This document shows, piece by piece, positions 1-10,606 of a stretch of 64,000 nt of DNA. The DNA is from Coniella vitis (taxonomy: Eukaryota > Ascomycota > Sordariomycetes > Diaporthales > Schizoparmaceae): NCBI GenBank assembly GCA_011317545.1, contig WUJK01000001.1:744001-808000 (forward strand), given 5' to 3'. Position 1 is the first letter of the stretch. Every line of letters begins with the position of its first letter. The translations under genes were made by a program, and so were the position numbers. The notes beneath the pieces were generated by a model that made no database searches, was not told the origin of the DNA, and was given only the letters and a program-made list of their open reading frames with translations.

Positions 1-731
1 TTGTATTCGCTAACGCATCCGATAGTTTAATGGGATCTTGTTGCCCGTGCTTCATCATGGGCCGGACCATGTATAGAGTGCAGCATCCCAATATGGACCC
101 TGACAAGCTGGAGAGGAATCCTTGCAATGCAGACTGTGCCGTCGTCTGCGTCTTGCACTCGCTAGGCGCAGGTCTGGGGTGGCACATCTTTGGTTGGGCG
201 TAAGTGATGCCTTATTCAAGCGGACAATACAGACTTAAAGAAGAAGGGGAACGACGAAGGTGTAGTGGTGATCGAAATGACTGACCGTTCCATAGGTACA
301 ACACATGCCGTCGCGGAGACGTTCGTGAGCAGTATGGCATCAAGGGCAATTGTTGTGGAGATTGCATGACTTCCGTGAGTAAAATCTGCCGCGAGGAAGC
401 TCCACCTTCTCGAAAGTCAAGAGGAAGGAGCTGTGACCATGAAGCCGTGATGATGGGTTCGCTAACGTAACAATTGCCAGTGGTGCTGCAGTCTTTGCGC
501 CCTAGTCCAACAGGAGAGAGAAAGCGCGGCGAGACACAAGTACAAGCCCATAAACAACGTCGTAAGTCAAATTCTAGCTGCTAATACCTTCACATCTTAT
601 CATGGATGAGATGAAATTCCAGCTCTGCCTCGTTGTGAATTAGCACATGGCTGACGTGATTTAACACACAGGTCGTCGATCAGCCTGGAGCACAAATGCC
701 CATGCAACCGCCGCCTGTGGGTAAGCAGTGA
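1..731 (+). CDS. PLAC8 family cysteine-rich protein, 5' end cut by window
   Basis: Four exon pieces keep one frame: <1-199 (frame from base 3), 296-374, 481-561 and 672-731 (TGA 729-731). Introns start GTAAGT, GTGAGT and GTAAGT and end in AG. The protein shows the PLAC8 pattern: CCPCFIMGR early, an acidic-basic stretch, RREQYGIKGN-like spacing ending GNCCGDC, then WCCSLCALVQQERE, and a short Pro/Met/Gln tail. PLAC8 proteins are small Cys-rich membrane-associated proteins, linked in fungi and plants to cell-size control and metal transport; the role here is not known. The N-terminus lies left of the window. The last exon could be extended because its end also resembles a donor (GTAAGC at 721), but the in-frame TGA makes that unnecessary. 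The family call is firm, the function open. Confidence 0.78.
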
Positions 732-824
732 AGAGTCCATAAGTAGCGCAAGAATTACAGTAAGGAGAGTGTGTTGTAGACAAACCTCGACATAGGAGCG
801 GAAGGAACATGGCTGGAAAAACAA

Positions 825-830
825 AATAAA
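825..830 (+). terminator. Putative poly(A) signal of the PLAC8 gene
   Basis: AATAAA lies 94 nt downstream of the PLAC8 stop codon, in an A-rich run between two convergent genes. This position fits a 3'-end processing signal. Fungal poly(A) signals are degenerate, so it is suggestive only. Confidence 0.35.
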
Positions 831-1011
831 AAAACACTCACATATACCTCGTTCAAATCTTGGTGTCATGACCTCTAATGTTAACAACGCACCGGGACGT
901 ATCTCGGGTGAGCGGTGTCGCTCGATCCCACCTCTTTGAATCCATGTTAATGACGGATACTGTTATGTTTTGCTATATTATTCACATGTGCATCTTCCTG
1001 CCACTTGCTTC

Positions 1012-3070
1012 TTAACCGAAACAGATCTTCTTTTGTTTGGGATCTGGCCCGGTAGGTGGCCGTCCTCTTTTCTTTTCCGACGGTATCTTGGGCCGTTTGG
1101 AGTCTTGAGCCTCTTTTAGCCTTGGAGACGGCAATGTCTGGACAGAATCTCTTTGTAAGGCATCCCGAATGGCACTTCTTGATAAACAGGAATCAATGTG
1201 CTCATTGAATTGTCGCTCATCTGCAGCCTGAGGACGGCTGCAAATAGGACAGTCCCACCATTCCCTCTGCGTCTGAGTTAATGTAGCGGCTCGTAGAGCT
1301 GGATTGTGCGCAGCCTCTTTGCCATGCAATCGGCGAGGACTGGCTGCGACATCTGACGGTCCTGCGTCTGCTCCCAATTCTGGCTCAGACTCAGACCCTT
1401 GCAGTAACTCTTCTGGGAGCTTCTCCCAACCATCCTCGTCAAGAGCCTCTATTGTTCTGCGTAAGACTTTCCCAGGCTCATCATGTGCTCCTCCACTTCG
1501 TGGCTTCAAGCCAAAGAAGGCAAGTGTGTCTGGTTTCTTGGTACTGACGAGATGGGTGCACCGCAAGCCCATCAGTCTGAGCTTCATTCCGGGGATCTCC
1601 TGCTCTAGCTTGGCTAATATTGGCAAAGCGTATTTGTAAAGATCATCGGCCTGATAGATGGCCTTCGGCGTCACTACTTGCCTGGTGTAGATTTCGTATG
1701 AATGCAGTTTCACTTTGAGCACCAATGTCCTCCCTTTGCATCCGGCTCGGCGCATGTCCTTTTCAAGCTCCTCGGCGGTCCAGCGCAATTTCTCACGCAG
1801 TTTCTTAGGGTCGTCCATGTCATGGAAAGTGCTTTCGGTGCCGACACTCTTTCTCTCATAGTCCTCGGCAGGCTGAATGTTGGTTCGTCCAAGGCCCAGA
1901 TGACATTGTAGCAAGAACTCACAAGCCTTGTCGCCAAAGAGCGGGTTTAGAAATTGTCTATGGCCGTAGATATCACCACAGGTCTTGATACCGACTGCAG
2001 CCAATTCTCTCTCCCATACGCGGCCAATCCCGTTCACTTTGCGACAAGGCAGATCGCGCATGAAGTTCATGATCGATGTTCGGTCATTAGGCAGCACAAA
2101 TTGCCCGTTGGGTTTGTTGACATTAGAGCAAATTTTGGCCAATTTCGCGTTGGCGGCGATGCCTGCTGATACTGTGATATTGGTTTGCTGGTGGACCTGC
2201 CGCCTCATCTGTGCCACAGCATCCTCGGGCGTCATCTCATGTTCGTGGCAGTATTCTGTTATGTTAAGGTAGGCCTCGTCGATGCTCGCACTCTCGAAAC
2301 GAGGATCATACTCGGCGATGACTGCGCGCACCTCATTCGCTTTCGCGGTGTACTTGTCGAAATTGAGGGGAAGGAAAACGAGGTTGGGACAGAGCTTCTT
2401 GGCAACGAAGCCCGCCATGCCAGAACGGCAACCAAACTTTCTTGCGACGTAATTACAAGTTGTCAAGACCCCACCACCGACGGCAAAAGGCAGCTCAGCG
2501 AGTTCAGGGTGGTCTAGCTGCTCGACAGCAGCATAAAAAGCATCGCAGTCAAGATGGACAATATGTTGCGAAAGGTCTCGCGACAGCTCGAGTTCCGCAA
2601 TAAGGGCTTCGGTCCTTCGCAAATGTGTAGACAGATCTAGTCTTTCAAGATCGTGCTTCTTGCGGAGAATGCTATCGATCTTGGCGGTCAAGGCCTTATC
2701 CCTCTCCTCTTCGCGGTTGAAGTACTTTGATCCTTTGGATGCATTATATATAATCTCCGAGACCTGAATATCTCGAGACTGTTAGCAGGACAGCAAACAA
2801 CATGTACGCCATGGCAGATTTGAGGGATATGTGTTGAGCGCTCGCCTTCGACTGATCGACCGAATCCTGGCCTGCCTTAGTGAGGGATGGGCCAAGCAAG
2901 GAATACTTGAGCGACGCATGTGCGGAACTTGACGGCCCGGCGTGGTCTGTGTCAGGAACAAGACCGGTGTTATCGGCAGGTGCCGTGTCTTCCTGTTCCT
3001 CACTGTCCCGCGCTGGGGGGGTGGCTTCGCGTTCTGGGTGCTGCGCGTCCTGGGTCATGCTGGTGGTCAT
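1012..3070 (-). CDS. POLK: DNA polymerase kappa (Y-family translesion polymerase, DinB type)
   Basis: Two exons, 3070-2846 and 2763-1012, give 658 aa. Exon 1 ends in the conserved GQDSVDQSK; exon 2 opens VSEIIYNASKGSKYF, the fungal Pol kappa N-clasp. Catalytic acidic residues are visible: LDCDAFYAAVE (D147, D149) and SASIDEAYL (D237, E238). The palm, thumb (NGIGRVWERELAAVGI) and little-finger region follow. At about 579-601 there is a UBZ-type zinc finger (CPIC...HIDSC) that would bind ubiquitinated PCNA, then a basic tail with KKRGRPP, a nuclear-localisation or AT-hook-like stretch. It bypasses minor-groove lesions in the nucleus. The start is the first ATG: the open frame reaches 3079 only through TTG. 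The intron 2764-2845 appears to be GC-AG (AAG|GCGAGC...TTCAG). A GT at the GTCGAT eight residues earlier would also keep frame, but it deletes the conserved DQSK. Confidence 0.93.
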
Positions 3071-3079
3071 ATTGGGCAA

Positions 3080-3770
3080 TAAAATACTCGTTGCAAAAGG
3101 CGGCGTTGGGCCAGGATCTTCACGATCATGTTTGTATGTACTTGAGTCGACGTCGACTGCGCATCAGTGAGAGTTGCAATGCTCGTTGCAAGTTTGATGT
3201 ATTTCTAGTGAGTTAACGAGTTCTTGATTGCCGAATTTGGCGTTGGCGATGATAAGTAGAAGACGCGTCGCAGCGCCAGGCACCCGCGCACTCACCTGAC
3301 TCAACAAATCCATAAAATGAAGCAGCTCAATTAAGCGTGCTTAGTCATTTAGCTGCCAACCATGCATGGCTGGGCACAGTGTGAAAGCAAATATGCTGTC
3401 CTTGTACTATGTACGGTACGTTTATTTGGTACAGAAACTCCCTACAGCAAAATCGCCATTGTCCAACCTTGATCTAACAGCACCCGCTCTCTACCATGAC
3501 AGCGTTCCTAGTTGCCAAGCTGAGCGCTGTTGCGGTATACCTTGCTCAGTCAGCTCCTTGCTTTTCGTATTCTTCAAATTACAGACATTCTCAGCGCTCT
3601 TCATAATGATATATGCCAAATCCCCCCGTTCCCTTTCAGATTTGCCGTACGTGTCGTGACCATGAGGCAAACGTGCTGTTCTGGCACTTCGTCCGAAAAG
3701 CACAATAGCCAATCACAATGGCTGGAGTCCACCATGGCTGAGACTGCGGCCTATCAGCCCTCCGTTGTCT
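3080..3770. other. Intergenic, promoter side of POLK
   Basis: No gene seen. It separates the POLK start (minus strand) from the 3' end of the next minus-strand gene. It holds a 12-bp palindrome GTCGACGTCGAC near 3147 and an ACGCGT box at 3263. Confidence 0.6.
3263..3268. promoter_or_regulatory. ACGCGT (MluI cell-cycle box-like) upstream of POLK
   Basis: A palindromic ACGCGT lies about 195 nt upstream of the POLK ATG. In yeasts this hexamer is the MCB element bound by Mbp1-Swi6, which drives G1/S transcription of replication and repair genes. A single 6-bp match can be chance; the position upstream of a DNA polymerase gene is the only support. Confidence 0.3.
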
Positions 3771-6700
3771 CTACTTGGTATTCTTCAGGCGGTCGCTGCT
3801 AATGAGGCCAAGTAGAGATTTCTTGGCAGACAAGGCCCTGATGTTTGGGGAGGGCGTGCCTGTCTCAACGTCAAGCTCAGCTGACGTTTCTTTGGACTCG
3901 TTCTGCGGAGCACTAGTATTGCGAGAAACATTGACGCGACCTCGCTGGCTTTTCAAGCGTATACTGCGTGCCTTCGTGGGAGTCGGCACATCTTTCTCAA
4001 GAGACGCATCAGTTGAAGTTCGAGTAAAAGACGACAAATGGCCGTCATACGGGACGCCCAAGACCTTGAGGGCTTTGATGGGGGTGCCGTGCCTCATAGC
4101 TTGCATACTGAGGCTATCGACTCCGGCTACAGGGCGTGGAATGCGCGAGGGGCGCATGGAGAGCAACTCGAGTGGTACCGGTGGGCCACCAGGAACTGGC
4201 AAGTCCGATCGCAAGATCGGCGGGTTCCTGGCACGAGCAATTACATCAACTGAGTTCTTAACGACAGTCAAGATGTTGCCAGATCCAACCTCAATGAACA
4301 AGTCGCTGGCTTCGTCGTAGCCCGTGCAGACCATTGGCTCACTGTCGGGCAGAGGAGGATAGCGGTGGATGCCGGCCCGGACTCCATAGTCCAGGTACAT
4401 TGCATGGCCAGGGGCGATGTCCGTGTGGCGAGAGGGTGTGTAACGGTCAAGGTGGATTCTCTTCTCGTCATCCGAAAGGGCGTCGAATTCTGCTTGTGGC
4501 CAAAACTCACGGTGCTTGTCTAGCGTCCATTGCTCGCTGAAACCCACCATGCGGACTGTCCAGACCCAGCCGGCCAGCTTCGAGAAACTGTCAGCTACCG
4601 ACATGTGTGCCTCAAGCACGAATGGCACCCGGCCAGGCGCGTATGCATGGTGCCTACGGTGGCCTGAACGAGGATTGTGTGCCGACGGTGGAAGACTCGC
4701 AGCCTTGCTGCCCAAGCTGTATGGCTGGCCTTCCACGAATAGTGAGCTTGGCTCAGCCACGCTTCCATCACGCGTCTGGTCAGACTTGTAAAACAATTTG
4801 TCTCCGGCCATGGGATTGGCGCCCTGGCGATAGCCGAAGTAGCGGCGGCAGTAAAGCGTGAGCCAAGTCAGAGGATTTCGACGTGGGCACCGCGTGAGAA
4901 TCTTAGCGACAAATTCCTCAACAAGGTTGCTGATCGCAGAAAGATGCAAATTCAACCCAGTAGCCTCCCACTCCAAGCCGAATCCGAGCTTTGTCATGTC
5001 CAGCTCTACTCGCACATCTTGCATGAAGTAGGCATACTCAAAGAACCACTTTGTCGCCAGTGGCTCTGTAGATGGCTTGACGTAAGGGCTGAAAATGACA
5101 TGGAATGGCTGGGTCATCAGAAAAGCCGCCGTCACGTCAGCACGAAGACGAGGACATGCCCAAATATACCTCTGGAGGGGTCCCAAGACATCCCAAAGCG
5201 TGGCAAAGTAGTCACTAGGCCACGCAGGTGAGGCACAAGACTTTTTGTTCAACAGCACAGGTTTGTTCGGGCGATGATCTTCGAGAAGCTTGTCCATGAT
5301 TCGATAGCGAATGTCCGCGTCCAAGTCGAAATAACGGAATCGCTTCGTCTCCTCAAACCTGTCTGTTTGCCGCCCTTGAGAGAATCGCACCATAAACACC
5401 ATGCTGACATGATAGAATGCCTTTGGAAGGTAAGGCAGACGACCTGATCGAAGGTTCTCTGCTGTCCGCGATGCAGATCTGTACCAGACCACGTCCACTG
5501 TGCGGTCAAACGCCGGCTCTGGATCTATATCACCATCTGCATCCTCGTCTTTTCCGATCGTGGGGACCAACGTGAGGTGTCGAGTTGTGTAACCCAAAAG
5601 AGGCTCTGCACGAGTTCCAGCCGAGTGTGGTGCATTGGGCGTGACAATCGCAGTCTGCTTGGCGCGCTGGCGATTGACTTTCAGCGGGGCCACGTAGAGG
5701 TCTTCGATTGAGGACAGTGTGTCGCGTCGCTCCATCGGAGCAGCATCGCTGAAGAGGGATTCCGGGTCCTGCTGAGGATAGTCGCTGGCGTTAAACGGTT
5801 GCTCGGTGCTTGATGGAGCGGCAACATCTGTACTCTGAAGAGTGTGCGCTGCTGTACTTCCCAGTGACACCGCAGACCGGGGTGCTGTATGGTTCTTCAG
5901 CGCGCCGGCAGGTCGGCGAGCAGACGTGGGTAGATTCCCATTGATGCATTGATTTGCAGAAGCACCATAATTGCGTTGCTCGGATGCTCTGGACACAAAA
6001 GGACTTTGACCGTTGCACGCGTCGGGCCCCGTGCTTCGCGACCACCTAGTAAAAAACCGACTAGAGTTCCGCTCAGAAGTGGCGGATGTTGTAGAGGCTC
6101 GCTGATCTAAAGTCAAAGTGCTGGACTCCCGCCGACTGTCACCAGGAGTGTGCGCGCTGGTATCCACCAAGGGCATTTGCGCAGGTGATTCTGCTGGACC
6201 CTGAGGATCATTGTTGGAAGATGAAGCAGCTTTCCGGAGATCGTCCAGCACATCGGAGAAGGAGAACGTCTCAGGCTCGTGGGACAGGAGCGATATGGGC
6301 CGATAGGTTGAGACAGGCAAGGACGGGGTTCCCGTCTCGGCAGCCGAAGACGCAGTTGCGTCGCCAAACAGAGCAGAAATCTTGTTGCGCAGCGACGGAC
6401 GCTTAGACTTGACCCATTGGACATTGTCCTCTGTTACCTTCTGAGAGGTGTTGCTTGTTGAGGCTACGCTCGACAGACGTTCTTGGAGGGGCGTCACGCT
6501 CTCCGCAAGCTTGGGGATGGGCGGAATATTTTCAGCACCGGTTGCCATGCTCGTGTTGGTAGTCTGGTCCGCCATTTCGCCTTTCGAGCTATCGCTGCGA
6601 TGAACAGGATACAAAGCTGCTGGTGGAATCCGGACATTTGGCGGTAGACTTGGAAGCGGTCTATCGGGGGGTGGGTGTTGGTGAAATATCGGACCGATGA

Positions 6701-7513
6701 AGGGCTTGACCACCGTCTCACGCTCTCGGGGGTTGTGATTGCTCATTGCAACTGTCTTTGTGGACGTCTGATCGCGTTCAGATCGACTTCTCGTGATGGC
6801 GTAATCCTGCACATCAGCTCTCAACCGTACTGGCGGGACTGAGTTCCGTTTCAACGGTAAAGGGGGCAACAGTCGAGGGAGGGCTGGCGTGGAGAATGCG
6901 TCAATTGTGTCAAACTGAACGGATAGTGCTGTATCCACGCGGCTCTGTTCAATCACACGCTTCGCTGGTCGGTTACTGCCCCAAATCCTGAAGATTTTAG
7001 AGGACTTCGACTTGCTAGATTGGGGAACGACTTGGTAAGCAGCTGATCCCGGGTAAATCACAGGTATGGATGGGATTGGCTTAGGTTTATTGCTGATACT
7101 ACTCACTTTGAAAGCAAAGACAGCTTGGCCTTGAGAGCAGTTTGAGCTCTGAGAGCTGTCTGTGTGAATTTCCCACAGCTTGGCACTGCTTCATGTTGGA
7201 AGTGGCTCGACGACTTGTTGAAATTTGAGACTTGTCGAAACAGATCCAAACCTTCTTCTACTTCTGCCTGCCTACTGCTCACTTGTGGTTGCAGCAAGTC
7301 AAATGTTTGTGTCGTGGCTACAGGATGAAGTTCACCCTGCTCACCACATCTGGAAGCGCGATTGAAAGAGCCCACCATGGTTAAGTCGTTTATAGTTGGC
7401 ATTACTCGTCGAATGCCACCCACAAAGCCTTTGGCCTGTTGTGGAATCAGCGGGTTATCGCTTGTTGCACTATTCTCATTGCTGTCCATAGTCTTCAGTG
7501 GATTACAAGCCAT
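3771..7513 (-). CDS. Large fungus-specific protein of unknown function (1,216 aa)
   Basis: Exon 1 is 7513-7107 and exon 2 is 7014-3771. The 92-nt intron (GTGAGT...CAATCTAG, with GCTTAC as branch site) joins SLLS to KSKSSKIFRIWGSNRPAKR in frame. I do not recognise a named domain. The first ~500 residues are low-complexity, Ser/Pro/Thr-rich and likely disordered, with poly-Pro stretches (HPPPDRPLPSLPP) that could bind SH3 domains. From about residue 560 to 960 there is a compact, Trp/Tyr/Phe-rich region (for example VDVVWYRSASRTAENL, KRFRYFDLDADIRYRIMDKLLED, VRVELDMTKLGFGLEWEATGLNLHLS) that looks folded and conserved. The last ~150 residues are basic and Ser-rich (KARSIRLKSQRGRVNVSRN). No signal peptide or membrane segment is seen. 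It is a conserved-hypothetical candidate; function unknown. Confidence 0.8.
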
Positions 7514-9112
7514 ATCTAGACCTCAAACCACAGATTAGCCAAGCGGTGCAATATACAAAGGAGTAACTACTTCAGACGGTAAGTACAAGGGTAGGATAAC
7601 TTGGAGACAAACTTACTGGTGAGCCTTGGGGTCTTGGCGACGGCCCTTAAGGGCTGAGAGTTTCCCCGTTGGCAATCTTCTCGCATCGTTATAGTGTATC
7701 GAGCTGATAGCTCTGTTGATAAACCAAATGGAAAGATCGTATAACGGTGGGTTGCAATGAACTCAGGGATCCAAGGGAGAGCAGCGATGGAAGAGCCAAG
7801 GAGGAGTAACAACAAGAAGCAGCTATCAGTAGCAGCAGGTTGACCAGGTAACATTAGGTCAAGTTGGAAGGGTGGCAGAGCTGCAGGCCAGGTTGTTGGA
7901 CGAGTGGTAGAGGTGGGCCTCCCATTGTCAATTGGCACGAATAAAAGCCTGACTTAACGTCGGAAACTTTTGGTATTTCATTCACTGCCTTGAACGAATA
8001 TTCAAGCACCAAAAGTACTTAGGTACAGTCTGCATATGGAGATTCACACAGCATTTACTTGGAGGATCTTAAGCTACCTTGTTCTCCAATCAAATCCCCT
8101 TCAACATGGACTTTATGTTAGCATTGTAAAGCACTTTGGCAAGCTTGGACTTGGATTTCTCGAAATTCCAGTTGTGTTATTGAAGATGGAATCCCAGACT
8201 TTTAAAATGTACTACGAATTTCTACTTTTTACTCCTCAACTTCAAGCGAAGTCTGTTCACAGGCAATGTGCTCTATGTTCTTCCAACTGTTATATTTATA
8301 CTAGTGCCGAAATTGTACCGAACCAAACGAATGTAATGCTTGATGTTTTTCTTTTCAAGCTTTATTTGCAATACTTCAGGATACGAACAAGCTGCTTGCA
8401 AAGTGATCTTTCTTCTTACCTCAACAGTATATCAATGAGTCCGAAACCAGAGAAGCGCACTTATGGCCACTGACTCTGTAATGAACTTAGCAAAACTTCA
8501 ATCCTATATATCACTCGCATTTATCACTTCTGGGCACATAAGTTGGATTGATATGTTTGACTCCAAAAGAAAGCTGGAGTAAACCTGCTATAGCATCACA
8601 AGTTTTGCTAATCATTCTCACAAGTCTTAGCCAACTAAAGCAGAGATGATACTGAAGCATTACTAGACATATATATATTAACAAACCACACACGTACTTC
8701 TTGAAGCTATTTTATAGATGACTGAGTCAAAGCTTTGGTTGGATCAAGAAAAATCAGAATTCATTTAGGAGATACCTATAGGTAGGTAGTCTTGAGAGGT
8801 CGTTGAACCTCTTAGCTAATCGGTACTTGGGCACAGTACATCTACTCCACTGCTTCCAATCCTTAGTAAGCTCACACCCTTGGCTGGCTACGCCGCTCAT
8901 CCTTGTATTGATGACATGTTATATACGTAGGCAGGTAGGCTTTGTGCAGCTGCCCCACATCAGTGACAAGGCTGAACGGTGCCCCTCCAAACTTTTGCTG
9001 ATTCAGTCAGTGGACGAACGTCTTGGAAATATCGACACACGCCAGACTTTAATCACTTGTACATCATCCTCCAACCTAAAAGTTTTCATACCGAAGTGCC
9101 ACATCCCTGACA
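7514..9112. other. AT-rich spacer between divergent genes
   Basis: No supported gene. About 7940-8800 is visibly richer in A and T than its surroundings (long TTT/AAT runs, many stops). The open frames at 7567-7938 and 8036-8473 have no recognisable content. The motif GTACTTAGGTAC is at 8015 and TACCTATAGGTAGGTAG at 8773. The ends should hold promoters for the 1,216-aa gene (minus) and the PBDC1 gene (plus). Confidence 0.6.
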
Positions 9113-9848
9113 ATGGCCGACGACTTGTTTCAAGCTTCCATGGACGGAACGCAACGCGTTCCTGCTGACTTTAAGGGTGACGATGCGGACAACTTTGAAG
9201 AGGTGTGTGTGTGCTTCGAAAAGGACGAAGGTGGCATGGCAGTTGACCTGGAAAATATCTAGATTGAGAAGCAATTCGCCGTCAAGGGTAGGTCAAGGTG
9301 TGGCTGTCACCGGCTCTTCACTGCTGCGTGCTGACGAGTGGGACTACAGCTGTTCGTCACCTCGAGACATACTGGTCTATCCTCGAGAAGGTCAAGGCCA
9401 GCACTCTGCGTCTTACCAAGATAGACGACGAAATCTACGAGCACCTCTCCAAGGACTTCCCCGACTTCGACCCTGCCGAGCCAATAGATGAAGACAAGAT
9501 GAAGAGCGCCGAGGGCAAGAAGCGCTGGCGCGAGTTCATGATGGTTTATGAGAAGAAGGTTGATGACTACAGCTTCGGCACCATCTTGCGCAAGGACCCC
9601 AAGGAGGAGTATACTCAAGATGGCACGATATTTGGTAAGTGTTCCGAGCTTGCTGAGCTATGGTTTGCATGTCCCTCGCTGGGCGCTTAGAGGCAATGCA
9701 ACATGTATTCACTCCATGCATTATGCGAACTAACAGATCGATAGTGCCCCGGATGCAGTTCTACGCTGTCGAGATTGCACGAAACCGCAGGGGTCTAAAT
9801 GACTGGGTGTACGAGAAGGCAAAGGCTGAGGCTTCAGGAAGCAAATAG
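9113..9848 (+). CDS. PBDC1: PBDC1 / YPL225W family protein (167 aa)
   Basis: Four exons: 9113-9202, 9263-9287, 9350-9634, 9745-9848. Introns are 60, 62 and 110 nt, and the last has a CTAAC branch site. The spliced protein starts MADDLFQASMDGTQRVPADF and contains EKQFAVKAVRHLETYW, the KIDDEIYEHLSKDFPDFDP segment, EGKKRWREFMMVYEKKVDDYSFGTILR and a helical C-terminus (FYAVEIARNRRGLNDWVYEKAK). This is the small acidic helical family that includes human PBDC1 and yeast YPL225W. The yeast member has been reported as a co-translational chaperone for elongation factor eEF1A, so a cytosolic role in eEF1A folding is the best inference. Length matches the family. The start is the only good ATG before the conserved core. 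Confidence 0.9.
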
Positions 9849-10606
9849 GAAGCTTTCCACGCTTGGGCCTCATAGTAGAGGAGACCTCCGATTCGTCGCC
9901 GTTTAGATACCCAATCGACAGTTTCAACTCGAAGGCAGAGGGGCGCAAATAGGCATGGGAAGCCCACAAAGTAAGCAAAGTGAAGTCGAGGCTGGGGCAA
10001 ACGCGCATAAAGGCGGCTGGTCTTGTCGTGGTCGATGCTCAACACGGGTGATCATTGCCTGGGCACTTTTGCACAAATCTGGTGTGGCCATCCCTAGCTC
10101 AACTCTATGCGCGATACGATTGACATTGTCCCACGTGGGCTAAAACTAGGATTCATTCACTTTCTCCAGTACGTCTTGAGCGGTTGTGGCGGAGTCACGC
10201 AAGTGCACCACTACTCATTGTGCGCCTTGATATTGTAGGCAAGGCTAGCAGCGAGCACAATACCAAGCCCGCCCTACTCGCACACAAAGACCTACAATGC
10301 CCACCGCTGGGTCCCTCTGGAGATGGGAAGATTGACAAGTTTTGCCATTATTTTGGCATCATGTGGAAGCCGTGTCTTGCCTTCCTCACGTGTACGTAGC
10401 TCACATACTGTATTGTTGCTTTTCTCGGCAAGATATTCAGCCTCTTTCCCAAGGCAATCACTTCTCATCTTTGGTCCTTTGATATGTTCTTTTAGCCATG
10501 CCTGTCTGATTGGAACGACCCGAGACTCTTCCCAAGAAGCATATTTATTCCACTTTTGATCAAACTGCCTAAGCCGTTCATACGAATCCTTGCAGGTACA
10601 AGCAAT
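9849..10606. other. Intergenic, upstream of the ABC exporter
   Basis: No gene seen. It holds a perfect 10-bp palindrome CCCACGTGGG at 10130-10139, with a CACGTG core of the kind bound by bHLH factors. The open frame runs back from the exporter to 10556 only via TTG, so the exporter ATG at 10607 is preferred. Confidence 0.55.
10130..10139. promoter_or_regulatory. CACGTG palindrome upstream of ABC exporter
   Basis: CCCACGTGGG is a perfect palindrome about 470 nt before the exporter ATG. CACGTG is the classical E-box bound by bHLH regulators (Cbf1, Pho4, SREBP types) in fungi. Regulation of this gene by such a factor is inference only. Confidence 0.25.

Noticed and set aside
7567..7938. 123-codon open frame on the minus strand
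   Set aside because: It lies in the leader region of the 1,216-aa gene and has a low-complexity poly-Leu stretch with no recognised domain or splice support.
8036..8473. 145-codon ATG frame in the AT-rich spacer
   Set aside because: Composition follows the local AT bias, with many Phe/Leu/Ser/Tyr and no family resemblance or good start context.
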